A stretch of DNA of 38,333 nt, taken from positions 1-38,333 of the forward strand of contig CANFZT010000005.1 in the NCBI GenBank assembly GCA_947451565.1, written 5' to 3'. The position numbers and the translations under genes are program-made. The DNA is from Comamonadaceae bacterium. GTDB lineage: Bacteria > Pseudomonadota > Gammaproteobacteria > Burkholderiales > Burkholderiaceae_C. Below the pieces are notes generated by a model. The model ran no database searches, had not been told where the DNA came from, and saw only the letters and a program-made list of their open reading frames with translations. Within the stretch, counting starts at the first letter, position 1, and each line of letters begins with the position of its first letter. Shown one piece after another: positions 8,994 to 17,590 of this stretch.

Positions 8994-10349
8994 ATGCCTA
9001 TAGCTCGCTTCGCTTTGCGCCTACCCGCATTGGCTTGTCTCGTGTGGGCGTTCAATGCAAGTGCTCAGGATAGCTTGTCTGATGCTGTTGCAGCTGCGCA
9101 GTCCAAAGATCCTGCCTTACAGTCCGCTAGCCTTAACCGTGAGGCCGCACGTCTCAACATCTGGATAGCAGGTTCACGTCTTTTGCCGCAGTTGACGTTT
9201 CAAGAAACACGCCAAAACACCAACCAGACCACGACCCAAGACACGATTGCAGGACCGGTTGCGCGTGACTTTGTTGGGCAGTCGTACAACAAGCAGTTGA
9301 GTTTGCGCCAAGGGGTGATTCGCGCCCGTGACGTCGAGGGATATCGACAAGGGCACCTGCAGTTTGAGTACGGCGACCAGAAGTACGTGTCTGCACAAGC
9401 AGACTTGTGGTCGCGCGCGACGGGGGCTTGGCTTGATGTGCTAGCAGCGCACTCGTTGGTGGATGTTTACTTGCGTGCTGTGCAGTCTGCCAGTGAGTCT
9501 GCACAGCAAGAAATCAAGCGTTATAAAGTCGGTGACGGTACCAAGGACAGCCGAGCAGAAGCTTTGGCGCAGTTGGCGCAAGCCAAGGCCATGTTGCTGG
9601 ACTCTGAGTTGAATTTGAAGGCGCGTGAGCGTGCCTACATGCTCTTGACGGGGTTGCCGGGTGAAGGTTTGGCAAAGCGCCGCTTGCCGATAGAGTCGAC
9701 CGTCAAGTTTGACGGCAGTCAACGCGATGAGCTTTGGAGCTTGGTGCTGTCGACGGCACCAGAGCTTCGTGCGGCGCGGGCGACACAGAATGTGAGTTTG
9801 TCTCGCGCCAATCAAGCCTTGTATGACCATCTTCCCACGCTGGATTTGGTGGCCAGCGCATCGTCAGCACAAAACGATTCCACCAACACTTTGGGTTACC
9901 GATATACCAATCGGCAGGTCGGTGCGCAATTGGTGGTGCCTCTGTTTTCGGGCGGTGGGGTAGAAGCCAGTCGACGTCAAGCGGTTGCCAGTTACGAAGC
10001 CAGTGTGGCCGATGGTGAAGCCTTGTTGATGCGTGTGGAAACGCAGTTCATGGCTGACTGGGCTAGTCAAGCGGGTTTGCTAGAACGGGCGCAAGCCGCA
10101 CGTAGCTTGGTCGTCGCCGCGCAAGAGCAACGCCGTGCGGCTGAGTTGGGGCTTGCCAAGGGTTTGCGCACTTGGACTGAATTGAGCAATGCAGACCTTT
10201 TATTGGCCCGCCGCTCTAGCGACTTGGTGAATTTACAGGTCTCACTCTTTAAAACCCAAGCGCGTATTCTTTCATTGCTTCCCATTCAAGTACCAGCGTG
10301 GGATGAATGGGTCAAAAGTCTAGACAGCGCGAGCCAACAGGGTCGGTAG
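8994..10349 (+). CDS. TolC-family outer-membrane efflux protein
   Basis: Signal peptide, coiled-coil-rich OEP repeats, follows HlyD gene. Confidence 0.88.
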   Translation: MPIARFALRLPALACLVWAFNASAQDSLSDAVAAAQSKDPALQSASLNREAARLNIWIAGSRLLPQLTFQETRQNTNQTTTQDTIAGPVARDFVGQSYNKQLSLRQGVIRARDVEGYRQGHLQFEYGDQKYVSAQADLWSRATGAWLDVLAAHSLVDVYLRAVQSASESAQQEIKRYKVGDGTKDSRAEALAQLAQAKAMLLDSELNLKARERAYMLLTGLPGEGLAKRRLPIESTVKFDGSQRDELWSLVLSTAPELRAARATQNVSLSRANQALYDHLPTLDLVASASSAQNDSTNTLGYRYTNRQVGAQLVVPLFSGGGVEASRRQAVASYEASVADGEALLMRVETQFMADWASQAGLLERAQAARSLVVAAQEQRRAAELGLAKGLRTWTELSNADLLLARRSSDLVNLQVSLFKTQARILSLLPIQVPAWDEWVKSLDSASQQGR

Positions 10350-10356
10350 GCCTACC

Positions 10357-11145
10357 CTAGGCTGCTTGAGGTTCCTGATCCATCGCTTTGATGAGCGCTG
10401 ATTCAACACTGGCAGAAGCTGCGGTGCTTGCACCGGTTAAATATTGCTGAACCAGATCGCCATACGGGGCGGTTTGTGTCGCGTTGGTCGCTGCATTGGG
10501 TGTCAGCGAAGGTGTCACCGTTTCAGAGGCTGCTGCGACGCTTGTTTCAGAGGTCGGTGTGCTTGGTGTGGTGGTCGCCGTTGCGCTGGTGTCGTTACTT
10601 TGGTAGTTCAACTGGGCCTCAATCGTGCTCAGGAGGTCAAAGATACTTGACGATCCAGCGTTGGACGACGTCCCAGAGGTCGTAGGTGTAGATGTAGGTG
10701 TCGGTGTCGGTGTCGGTGTCGGTGTACTCACCACCGCTGTGCTGACTGCTGTGGGCATTGCCGGGGTGGCGGGCGGAAGGGCGTCGAACGTTGTCAGCGG
10801 CGTGCTCGCGGTCGGTGATGGCTCTGTTGCGGTAGGCGTCAGCGGCTTGCCCATCATTTGTCGAATGGCTTGCAAGAACGTGTTGCTTTCAGGCACGATG
10901 CCGACCACGCTGAGGGCATCGAAGACATAGTCTGACGTTGGCACAGTGGTCGAGGATACCGTCGCTGCGAGCACTTCGGGGCTGAGAGACTGGGTCGGCA
11001 GTATGGATGACTGTGCCAACATGTCTTTGAAGCCGCTGGCAGTTGTAGTCGCGTCTGCGGTACTGGCTGTCCCCGTGACCGTGCTAACAGCGGTGCTGTT
11101 TAAGACGTTATTGGTCGTGTTACTCGAAATTGTGTTCACTGACAT
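10357..11145 (-). CDS. Hypothetical Thr/Ser/Pro-rich low-complexity protein
   Basis: ORF with GGGAGGA ribosome-binding site 5' of ATG at 11145 (tcctccc at 11151-11157 on plus strand); contains a PTPTPTPTPTSTPTT run. Confidence 0.65.
   Translation of the reverse strand: MSVNTISSNTTNNVLNSTAVSTVTGTASTADATTTASGFKDMLAQSSILPTQSLSPEVLAATVSSTTVPTSDYVFDALSVVGIVPESNTFLQAIRQMMGKPLTPTATEPSPTASTPLTTFDALPPATPAMPTAVSTAVVSTPTPTPTPTPTSTPTTSGTSSNAGSSSIFDLLSTIEAQLNYQSNDTSATATTTPSTPTSETSVAAASETVTPSLTPNAATNATQTAPYGDLVQQYLTGASTAASASVESALIKAMDQEPQAA
10685..10726. repeat. Hexanucleotide tandem repeat (GGTGTC/GGTGTA, 7 units)
   Basis: ggtgta gatgta ggtgtc ggtgtc ggtgtc ggtgtc ggtgta read directly; encodes Thr-Pro repeats on the minus strand. 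Confidence 0.9.
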
Positions 11146-11231
11146 CACAGTCCTCCCATAAATCGTGAGTAACACAAGCAGATTTCATGCCCGACAAAAC
11201 ACGTCGCTCGTCAAATTCCGCCGATCTCATT

Positions 11232-11258
11232 TAAAGCTAATCCAGTTGGTGCCGATAA
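11232..11258 (+). promoter_or_regulatory. Putative sigma-28 (FliA) promoter
   Basis: TAAAGCTA - 11 nt - GCCGATAA compared with consensus TAAAGTTT-N11-GCCGATAA. Confidence 0.7.
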
Positions 11259-11293
11259 ATAGGGTGACTGTGATATAAATCTTTAGCTATTCA

Positions 11294-11309
11294 TGGCACA
11301 CACTTTGCT
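11294..11309 (+). promoter_or_regulatory. Putative sigma-54 (RpoN) -24/-12 element
   Basis: TGGCAC-N5-TTGCT with 10 nt between the -24 GG and -12 GC. Confidence 0.45.
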
Positions 11310-11320
11310 AAGTTGGAACA

Positions 11321-12979
11321 ATGACGACAACATCAGCCTTACTCACCCGCGCTGCTCGGATTTTCATGCAGGATCAACCGTCTGCCGCCGAGCTCACAAG
11401 CTGGGTCATGCGTGTTGACCAAGGCGTGGTCTCTTTAGATCAGCAAATACTGGATATCTCGCATGCAACGAAGCGAGAGTTATCGAATACAGACGAGTTG
11501 GCACGTTTGTTTTTCGTGCTGTTAAATCGAGCGCCCGACTTGGCGACATTCTCTGAGGCCATGCGAATGATGGAGAAGGACGGTTGGTCTTTCCAAAGCA
11601 TTTGTAAGCTAGGTTTGAGTATGAGCGCGGGGCAACTCAGTGACAGTCTAGGGCTGTCGAACCGACAGTTTGTCGATAAGCTGGCTGCGCTGATGTTTGA
11701 GAGTCCAGTGGACGTGGTTGGTTTATATGCGGTCATGGATACCTTGGTGACTGGGCTCAACAACGGCGTGATCACTCGGGCGCAACTGTTGGACAGTGCC
11801 ATGCGCTACGACGACCCTAATGTGGTTTATCGGGAATATGTACAACCTGCGCTGCTTTATTTGGCGGCAGCTGGTCGTGAAGCATCGCTGGCCGAACTCG
11901 ACAGCGGCAAATCTTTGCCTGAACTTGCCCTGACGCGGCAAATTTTGACCGCAGCCGGAGAGTCGCCATTTGCCACTTTTCCCTCGTACACCGTCAACGC
12001 CTCTTCTGCGACCCTCAACGGCACATTCACAGACGCTTTTGAGATGAACCTGAACACGCACACCAGCTCGATTGGTGTGAACACCCAGTACAAAATGTTC
12101 TTGCTGAATGCGGCGGGGACCATGGAACAGAGCAAACAATATGACACGACCTTGCTGTCTGGCATCACGAACCTTGACGGCAGTGGGTTAAATCCGGCCC
12201 TCAAAGGGTTTACGGTGACGGCCAATTCTGGGGGCTCAATCATCAAAGCCCCAAACGCGAAATCAACGCTGACGGGGGGCGATGGCTCTGATGTTCTCAC
12301 TGGGGGGGCGGCGGCGGATACGCTGTCAGCCGGGGGCGGCGACGATAGCTTGGTTGGTGGTGCTGGCGATGATGTGCTCGTGGCTGGCACTGGGAACGAC
12401 AACCTGACGGGTGGTCTTGGCAAAGATACGTTCACGTTCTGCAATTCAAATGCGCTTTTGGCGCAGGGCGGCATGACAACGATTACAGATTTTGGTAATG
12501 ATGTGGACGTGCTCAACTTTGGACCGCTGCAGGGCAACACGGTCAAGCCTGCGAATGTCGCACTGATTGTGGGCTCCAGTGATCGCAACTCTGGATTCGT
12601 TTTGACCAAGTCAGCCGTCAACAACAGCGTGTTCTTGGTCAACAACACTGGCAACTGGGTTGACGCCGTCAACAATGGCTTAGCACCGCGTACGCCTGAG
12701 CAGATCGCAGACTTATTTACTGAAGTTGTGCCGAACCCTGATGTGCCTGACACTACCATGGTTCAACATGTCACCTTTACCAAACCGCCTGTGCTCGGCG
12801 CGACTTACTATGTGATCTCATATGAGGCCGTTCATGGTGCAGATATTTGGATGGTGTCCAACTTCAGTGATGTCCTCTCGGTCACTGACAACGAAGTTCA
12901 ACTGATTGGACACATCAACCTCAGCTCCTATGGCAATTTATGGAATGCCCTTCAAGTGCCCGGGGCTGTGGTTGCTTGA
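11321..12979 (+). CDS. DUF4214-like / RTX-repeat secreted protein, probable type I secretion substrate
   Basis: DUF4214-like N-terminal segments; glycine-rich nonapeptides LTGGDGSDVLTGGAAADTLSAGGGDDSLVGGAGDDVLVAGTGNDNLTGGLGKDTFTF; no N-terminal signal peptide seen; adjacent to T1SS genes. Confidence 0.85.
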   Translation: MTTTSALLTRAARIFMQDQPSAAELTSWVMRVDQGVVSLDQQILDISHATKRELSNTDELARLFFVLLNRAPDLATFSEAMRMMEKDGWSFQSICKLGLSMSAGQLSDSLGLSNRQFVDKLAALMFESPVDVVGLYAVMDTLVTGLNNGVITRAQLLDSAMRYDDPNVVYREYVQPALLYLAAAGREASLAELDSGKSLPELALTRQILTAAGESPFATFPSYTVNASSATLNGTFTDAFEMNLNTHTSSIGVNTQYKMFLLNAAGTMEQSKQYDTTLLSGITNLDGSGLNPALKGFTVTANSGGSIIKAPNAKSTLTGGDGSDVLTGGAAADTLSAGGGDDSLVGGAGDDVLVAGTGNDNLTGGLGKDTFTFCNSNALLAQGGMTTITDFGNDVDVLNFGPLQGNTVKPANVALIVGSSDRNSGFVLTKSAVNNSVFLVNNTGNWVDAVNNGLAPRTPEQIADLFTEVVPNPDVPDTTMVQHVTFTKPPVLGATYYVISYEAVHGADIWMVSNFSDVLSVTDNEVQLIGHINLSSYGNLWNALQVPGAVVA

Positions 12980-13125
12980 GGTAATTTACACGCCTTAGGC
13001 AAACAAGTTGCTTCCATGTGAGGTTGTGCTTGAACTATTAATAGGTTGAGGCTTGAGGCTGAAGTCTGTGCTTAGCATTCGAGTTAATAACGTTCCCGAG
13101 TAGTTGGGACACGTATCATTACCTT

Positions 13126-13866
13126 ATGCAAGTCACACAAGAAAAAATCGGTCAGCATCGTGCCATTCCTTTGCACTTGGCCATCATCATGGATGGCAAT
13201 GGGCGGTGGGCGCAACAAAGGCATATGCCCCGCAGGTTGGGGCATTACAAGGGTGCCGCCCGTGTTCGTAGTTTGATTGAATATTGCACTCGCGCTGGCG
13301 TTCAGTGTGTGACGCTTTTTGCATTCAGCACTGAAAATTGGCAGCGCCCTGAAGACGAAGTACAGGCTTTGATGGCGCTATTTGTTGAATATCTCGACAA
13401 AGAGTTGCCCGCGATGTTAGCGAATCAGGTGCGCTTCAGGGCCCTTGGTGCCTTGGATCGCTTCAGCTCTGAGGTGCGTGAGCGAATTGAAAAGGCTCAA
13501 AAGCAAAGTGCGAATAACCATGGGCTGTTACTGAACGTGGCTGTGAATTATGGGGGACGATGGGATATCTTGAATGCGGTGCAAACTTGGCAGGACGAGC
13601 ACCCACAAGCGCCATTGCGCACACTCCAACCTGAGGCCCTTTCGGACTACCTGAGTACGCGTGGGCAACCAGATTTAGATTTGATGATTCGCACGGGAGG
13701 GGAGTCGCGTATCAGCAACTTCTTGCTGTGGCAAGCGGCCTACGCCGAGCTGTATTTCACGGACACGCTATGGCCTGACTTTGATGAAAAGGCGCTGCAG
13801 GCCGCTTTTGAATGGTTTGCGACCCGAGATCGTCGCTTTGGACAAGTTCAGAAGTCCGCCATCTAG
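13126..13866 (+). CDS. uppS: Isoprenyl (undecaprenyl) diphosphate synthase
   Basis: HLAIIMDGNGRWAQQR, FSTENWQRP, DLMIRTGGESRISNFLLWQAAYAELYFTDTLWPDF. Confidence 0.93.
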   Translation: MQVTQEKIGQHRAIPLHLAIIMDGNGRWAQQRHMPRRLGHYKGAARVRSLIEYCTRAGVQCVTLFAFSTENWQRPEDEVQALMALFVEYLDKELPAMLANQVRFRALGALDRFSSEVRERIEKAQKQSANNHGLLLNVAVNYGGRWDILNAVQTWQDEHPQAPLRTLQPEALSDYLSTRGQPDLDLMIRTGGESRISNFLLWQAAYAELYFTDTLWPDFDEKALQAAFEWFATRDRRFGQVQKSAI

Positions 13867-13894
13867 AATCAAGCATGCTAATTTTCGATACGCC

Positions 13895-15400
13895 ATGAAC
13901 TTGCGCTTTAGTATTCTGGCCAACTATGTGAGCCAGTTTTACGTCATGCTAGTCAGTATGGCGTTGGTGCCTGTGTATTTGCACGAGATGGGGCCAGAGG
14001 TTTACGGCCTCGTTGGATTTTTTTCTTTGCTGTTTTCTTTGTTTTATCTTTTGGACATGGGGCTGACGCCTACCATCTCGCGTGAAACTGCCCGATTTCA
14101 TGGAGGTGCCCTATCTGCGCAAGCTTTTCGCCAATTGTTTCGCGCGATGAGTCTGGCTTTTGCTGTCGTGGCGTTCTTGGGTGGTGGCGTTATTTGGCTC
14201 TCCAGTGACTGGATTGTGGGGCGCTGGTTTAGGCTCGATGCCATACCCCATGGTGTAGCCCAGTTTGCGATTGAGCTTATGGCGATGAGTGTCTCCTTGC
14301 GGTGGATGGGAGGGCTATATCGGGGGGTACTGAGCGGCGGTGAGCGCATGTTTTGGTTGCCGACGTTTAATGCGCTGATGGCGACGTTGAGATTTGTTGG
14401 TGTGCTCGTGGCGATGTGGTTATGGGGATACACGGCTACGGTGTTTTTTGCCTATCAATTGGTTGTGGCTTGGGTAGAGTTCGTCATACTGGCTGCAAAA
14501 ACCTTTTCGTTGTTACCTGCTAGCTCAGTGATTGGTTGGTCATTTAGCCCCCTGCGACCCTTATTGCAGTTTGGCATGATCACCGCATTGTCTTCGGCCC
14601 TTGGCATGGCCGTCATGCAGGTGGATAAGTTCTTGTTGTCGGGTTTGCTGCCGCTGGCAGATTACGGATACTTTTCATTGGCTGTGTTGGTCGCGACAAG
14701 TGTGATGGTGGTCAGTACACCGATCAGCACCGTGCTGATGCCACGTATGGCGCGTTTGCATGCGCAAGGGCGTGTGTCGGAAATGCTGTCGGTCTATCGT
14801 TTGTCCACAAGGCTCACGAGTGCAATTGCTGGTGGAGGCTCGCTCACGTTAGCTTTTTGTGCCCACCCGTTATTGACGATGTGGACGGGAGATGCGCAAT
14901 GGGCGCACCTTTATTGGCCGATATTGTCACTGTATGCGCTTGGTTATGGGTTGTGGGCGCTGAGTTTGTTCCCTTATTACTTGCAATACGCACGCGGGCA
15001 AATGCGTTGGTATTTGCTTGGTAACCTGATGTTTTTATTGATTCAAGTTCCCGCGATCATTTATGCAGTCCCTCAATGGGGTGCCGTCTCTGCGGGATGG
15101 GTTTGGCTAATTCTGACGGCGTTGTATTTGGTGCTGTGGGGTGGTGTTGTTCATCATCGTTTGAGTACTTTGTCACATACAGTTTGGTTGTTTCGCGATG
15201 TTTTCAGTGTGAATTGGCCTGTGCTTGTCGGCATGATGTTTGTTGGACTGTTGGATTTGCACCCGCAAAGTCGCTATGAGACGATGGCCTATGTTGTCTT
15301 GGTTGGTGGGGGGTTGATGACCGCCAATGTTGCGTGGTTGGCTTGGTTAGAGCGCGAAACTTGGCGAACATGGCTGAAGCCAACGGGGAAGACTACATGA
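13895..15400 (+). CDS. Polysaccharide flippase (Wzx/MATE-like)
   Basis: Multi-TM protein, N-terminus MNLRFSILANYVSQFYVMLVSMALVPVYLHEMGPEVYGLVGFFSLL; ATG at 13895 preferred over ORF start inside uppS. Confidence 0.85.
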   Translation: MNLRFSILANYVSQFYVMLVSMALVPVYLHEMGPEVYGLVGFFSLLFSLFYLLDMGLTPTISRETARFHGGALSAQAFRQLFRAMSLAFAVVAFLGGGVIWLSSDWIVGRWFRLDAIPHGVAQFAIELMAMSVSLRWMGGLYRGVLSGGERMFWLPTFNALMATLRFVGVLVAMWLWGYTATVFFAYQLVVAWVEFVILAAKTFSLLPASSVIGWSFSPLRPLLQFGMITALSSALGMAVMQVDKFLLSGLLPLADYGYFSLAVLVATSVMVVSTPISTVLMPRMARLHAQGRVSEMLSVYRLSTRLTSAIAGGGSLTLAFCAHPLLTMWTGDAQWAHLYWPILSLYALGYGLWALSLFPYYLQYARGQMRWYLLGNLMFLLIQVPAIIYAVPQWGAVSAGWVWLILTALYLVLWGGVVHHRLSTLSHTVWLFRDVFSVNWPVLVGMMFVGLLDLHPQSRYETMAYVVLVGGGLMTANVAWLAWLERETWRTWLKPTGKTT

Positions 15401-16137
15401 TTTCAGTTTCGGTGGTTAGCCACGGCCAGATGACACTTGTCAGCAATTTATTGGATGACATCCAGGCCTATTGCGAAAACACCTCGCTAGAGCTCATCTT
15501 GACGCTGAACACCCCACACGAGCCTATTCCGAACTTTGAATGCTATGGCTTTCCCATCGTGGTGATTCAGAACGATTTACCCAAAGGGTTCGGCGCAAAC
15601 CATAACCAAGCATTTGTCTGTGCAAAGGGGGACTATTTTTGTGTTTTAAATCCAGACGTTCGTTTGCAAGCAGATCCTTTTCCTGCTTTGATGGCGTGTT
15701 TGGCAGATCCGTCTGTAGGGGTGTCTGCACCCATGGTTTTGAACGGTGAGGGGCATATGGATGACAGTGCTCGATATTTTCCAAGTCCACTTTCGATTGC
15801 CTGCAAGGTTTTAGGTTTCTCGCGTAGCGCACGCTACGACGTGGGGCAAACCGTCGCATATCCCGACTGGGTAGCGGGGATGTTCATGTTGTTCAACGCT
15901 CGTACCTTTTCTCAATTAAATGGGTTTGATGAGCGTTATTTCTTGTATTACGAAGATGTGGATATTTGTGGTCGTTTGACGAACATGGGATTACGTGTTG
16001 CATGGTGCCCATCTGCGCAGGTGATCCATTTGGCGCAGCGTACGAGCCATCGAAATTTCAAATACCTGCGTTGGCATGTCACGAGCATGCTGAAGTTTTT
16101 TTCGTCGAGAAATTATTGGCGATTGTTATGGAAATAG
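15397..16137 (+). CDS. Family 2 glycosyltransferase (rhamnosyltransferase-like)
   Basis: ISVSVVSHGQMTLVSNLL, NPDVRL, DYFCVLNPD, FDERYFLYYEDVDICGRL; start overlaps upstream stop (ATGA). Confidence 0.88.
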   Translation: MISVSVVSHGQMTLVSNLLDDIQAYCENTSLELILTLNTPHEPIPNFECYGFPIVVIQNDLPKGFGANHNQAFVCAKGDYFCVLNPDVRLQADPFPALMACLADPSVGVSAPMVLNGEGHMDDSARYFPSPLSIACKVLGFSRSARYDVGQTVAYPDWVAGMFMLFNARTFSQLNGFDERYFLYYEDVDICGRLTNMGLRVAWCPSAQVIHLAQRTSHRNFKYLRWHVTSMLKFFSSRNYWRLLWK

Positions 16138-17009
16138 GGCTGACGGGGGCGAATGGTTTTGTCGGCCGGCATTTCATTCCTTATTTAACGGCGCGTGGAC
16201 TCCATGTCGTGCCCCTTGTGCGCGGGGTTGACATCGGTCCCGTGCTAACGGGACTTGAGGTGGTGGTGCATCTGGCGGCCAGGGTCCATGTGATGATCGA
16301 AACGTCATCGGACCCACTAACTGAGTTTCGGCGCTCGAATGTAGTGGCCACTGAGGCGTTGGCTCGTCAAGCAGCCAAGGCCGGCGTTCGTCGATTTGTT
16401 TTTATGAGCTCGGTCAAAGTGAATGGTGAGGAAACCCAACCTGGTCAGGCTTTTCGTGAGACCGATGAGCCTCATCCTCAGGACGCGTACGGTATTTCTA
16501 AATGGGAAGCCGAGCTTGTATTGAGGCAGGTCGCCATTGAGACTGGTATGGAGGTCGTCATCATTCGTTCGCCCTTGGTGTATGGGCCGGGTGTCAAAGC
16601 GAACTTTGCTGCCTTGATGCGAGCTGTACGACGAGGGTGGCCTCTGCCATTCGGTGGAATTAAGAATGCCCGCAGTTTGGTCGGCTTAGATAATTTGATG
16701 GACTTTATCTATTGTTGTATGACACACCCCGCAGCTAAGGATGAGACGTTCTTGGTCAGCGATGGGCAGGACGTGTCTTCTGGGGAATTGGTCATCAAGT
16801 TAGCCTTGGCTCTAGGAGTTACGCCCCGTGTATGGTCTGTGCCGCCGTGCGTTTTAGAGTCGATTGCAGGATGGTTGGGTAAGCGAAAAGCCGTGCAACG
16901 CTTATGTAGCAGTTTGCAGGTCGATATTTCAAAAGCTCACCAATTGCTGGCATGGCAACCCCCGCTGTCCTTGCAAGAAGGTTTTCAAAAGGCCGTGTCT
17001 AAAGGATGA
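16128..17009 (+). CDS. NAD-dependent epimerase/reductase (SDR; WbpV/WreQ-like)
   Basis: GLTGANGFVGRHFI nucleotide-binding motif, SSVKVNGE, YGISKWEAE (YxxxK). Confidence 0.87.
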   Translation: MEIGLTGANGFVGRHFIPYLTARGLHVVPLVRGVDIGPVLTGLEVVVHLAARVHVMIETSSDPLTEFRRSNVVATEALARQAAKAGVRRFVFMSSVKVNGEETQPGQAFRETDEPHPQDAYGISKWEAELVLRQVAIETGMEVVIIRSPLVYGPGVKANFAALMRAVRRGWPLPFGGIKNARSLVGLDNLMDFIYCCMTHPAAKDETFLVSDGQDVSSGELVIKLALALGVTPRVWSVPPCVLESIAGWLGKRKAVQRLCSSLQVDISKAHQLLAWQPPLSLQEGFQKAVSKG

Positions 17010-17575
17010 ATGTGGTGAAACGATTATTTGACATTGCATTGGCGTTGATCGCTGCTATCTTTTTGATACTTCCGATTGTTATGGTGGCAATTTGTGTTCG
17101 TCTGACGTCGCGCGGTCCTGCTTTGTATTGGTCCGATCGTGTGGGGCAATACAACCGCATTTTTAAAATGCCGAAATTTCGTAGCATGCGAGTCGATACC
17201 CCTGCTGTGGCGACGCACCTGCTGACCGATCCGAACTTGTATCTGACGCCAATTGGTCCTTTCTTACGAAAAAGTAGTTTGGATGAGTTGCCTCAGTTGT
17301 GGAGCATTTTGGTGGGGGATATGAGTTTTGTAGGTCCTCGGCCAGCCTTGTTCAATCAGGATGATTTGATTCAGTTGCGTGAGCAAGTCGGAGTACATGC
17401 TTTGGTGCCCGGTTTGACGGGGTGGGCACAAGTCAATGGTCGTGATGAGCTGAGCATTGCAGAAAAGGTGGCTTTGGATGCCGCATATTTACAGCGTCAG
17501 TCATTGTGGTTTGATCTCCAAATTTTGTGGATCACTTTTTTGAAGGTGGTTCGCAAGGATGGCGTATCCCATTGA
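17006..17575 (+). CDS. Short PglC-like phosphoglycosyl transferase (initiating sugar transferase)
   Basis: KRLFDIALALIAAIFLILPI, KFRSMRVDT, LRKSSLDELPQLWSILVGDMSFVGPRPAL, PGLTGWAQVNGRD. Confidence 0.93.
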   Translation: MNVVKRLFDIALALIAAIFLILPIVMVAICVRLTSRGPALYWSDRVGQYNRIFKMPKFRSMRVDTPAVATHLLTDPNLYLTPIGPFLRKSSLDELPQLWSILVGDMSFVGPRPALFNQDDLIQLREQVGVHALVPGLTGWAQVNGRDELSIAEKVALDAAYLQRQSLWFDLQILWITFLKVVRKDGVSH

Positions 17576-17590
17576 TATGAAAATAGTCGC

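Noticed and set aside
11857-12759. 300-aa minus-strand ORF
   Set aside because: Antisense to the RTX gene, which has clear nonapeptide repeats; Pro/Ser-rich product mirrors the Gly/Asp repeats.
13070-13125. GTTCCC...GGGAC possible operator upstream of uppS
   Set aside because: Short and imperfect; insufficient to call a regulatory site.
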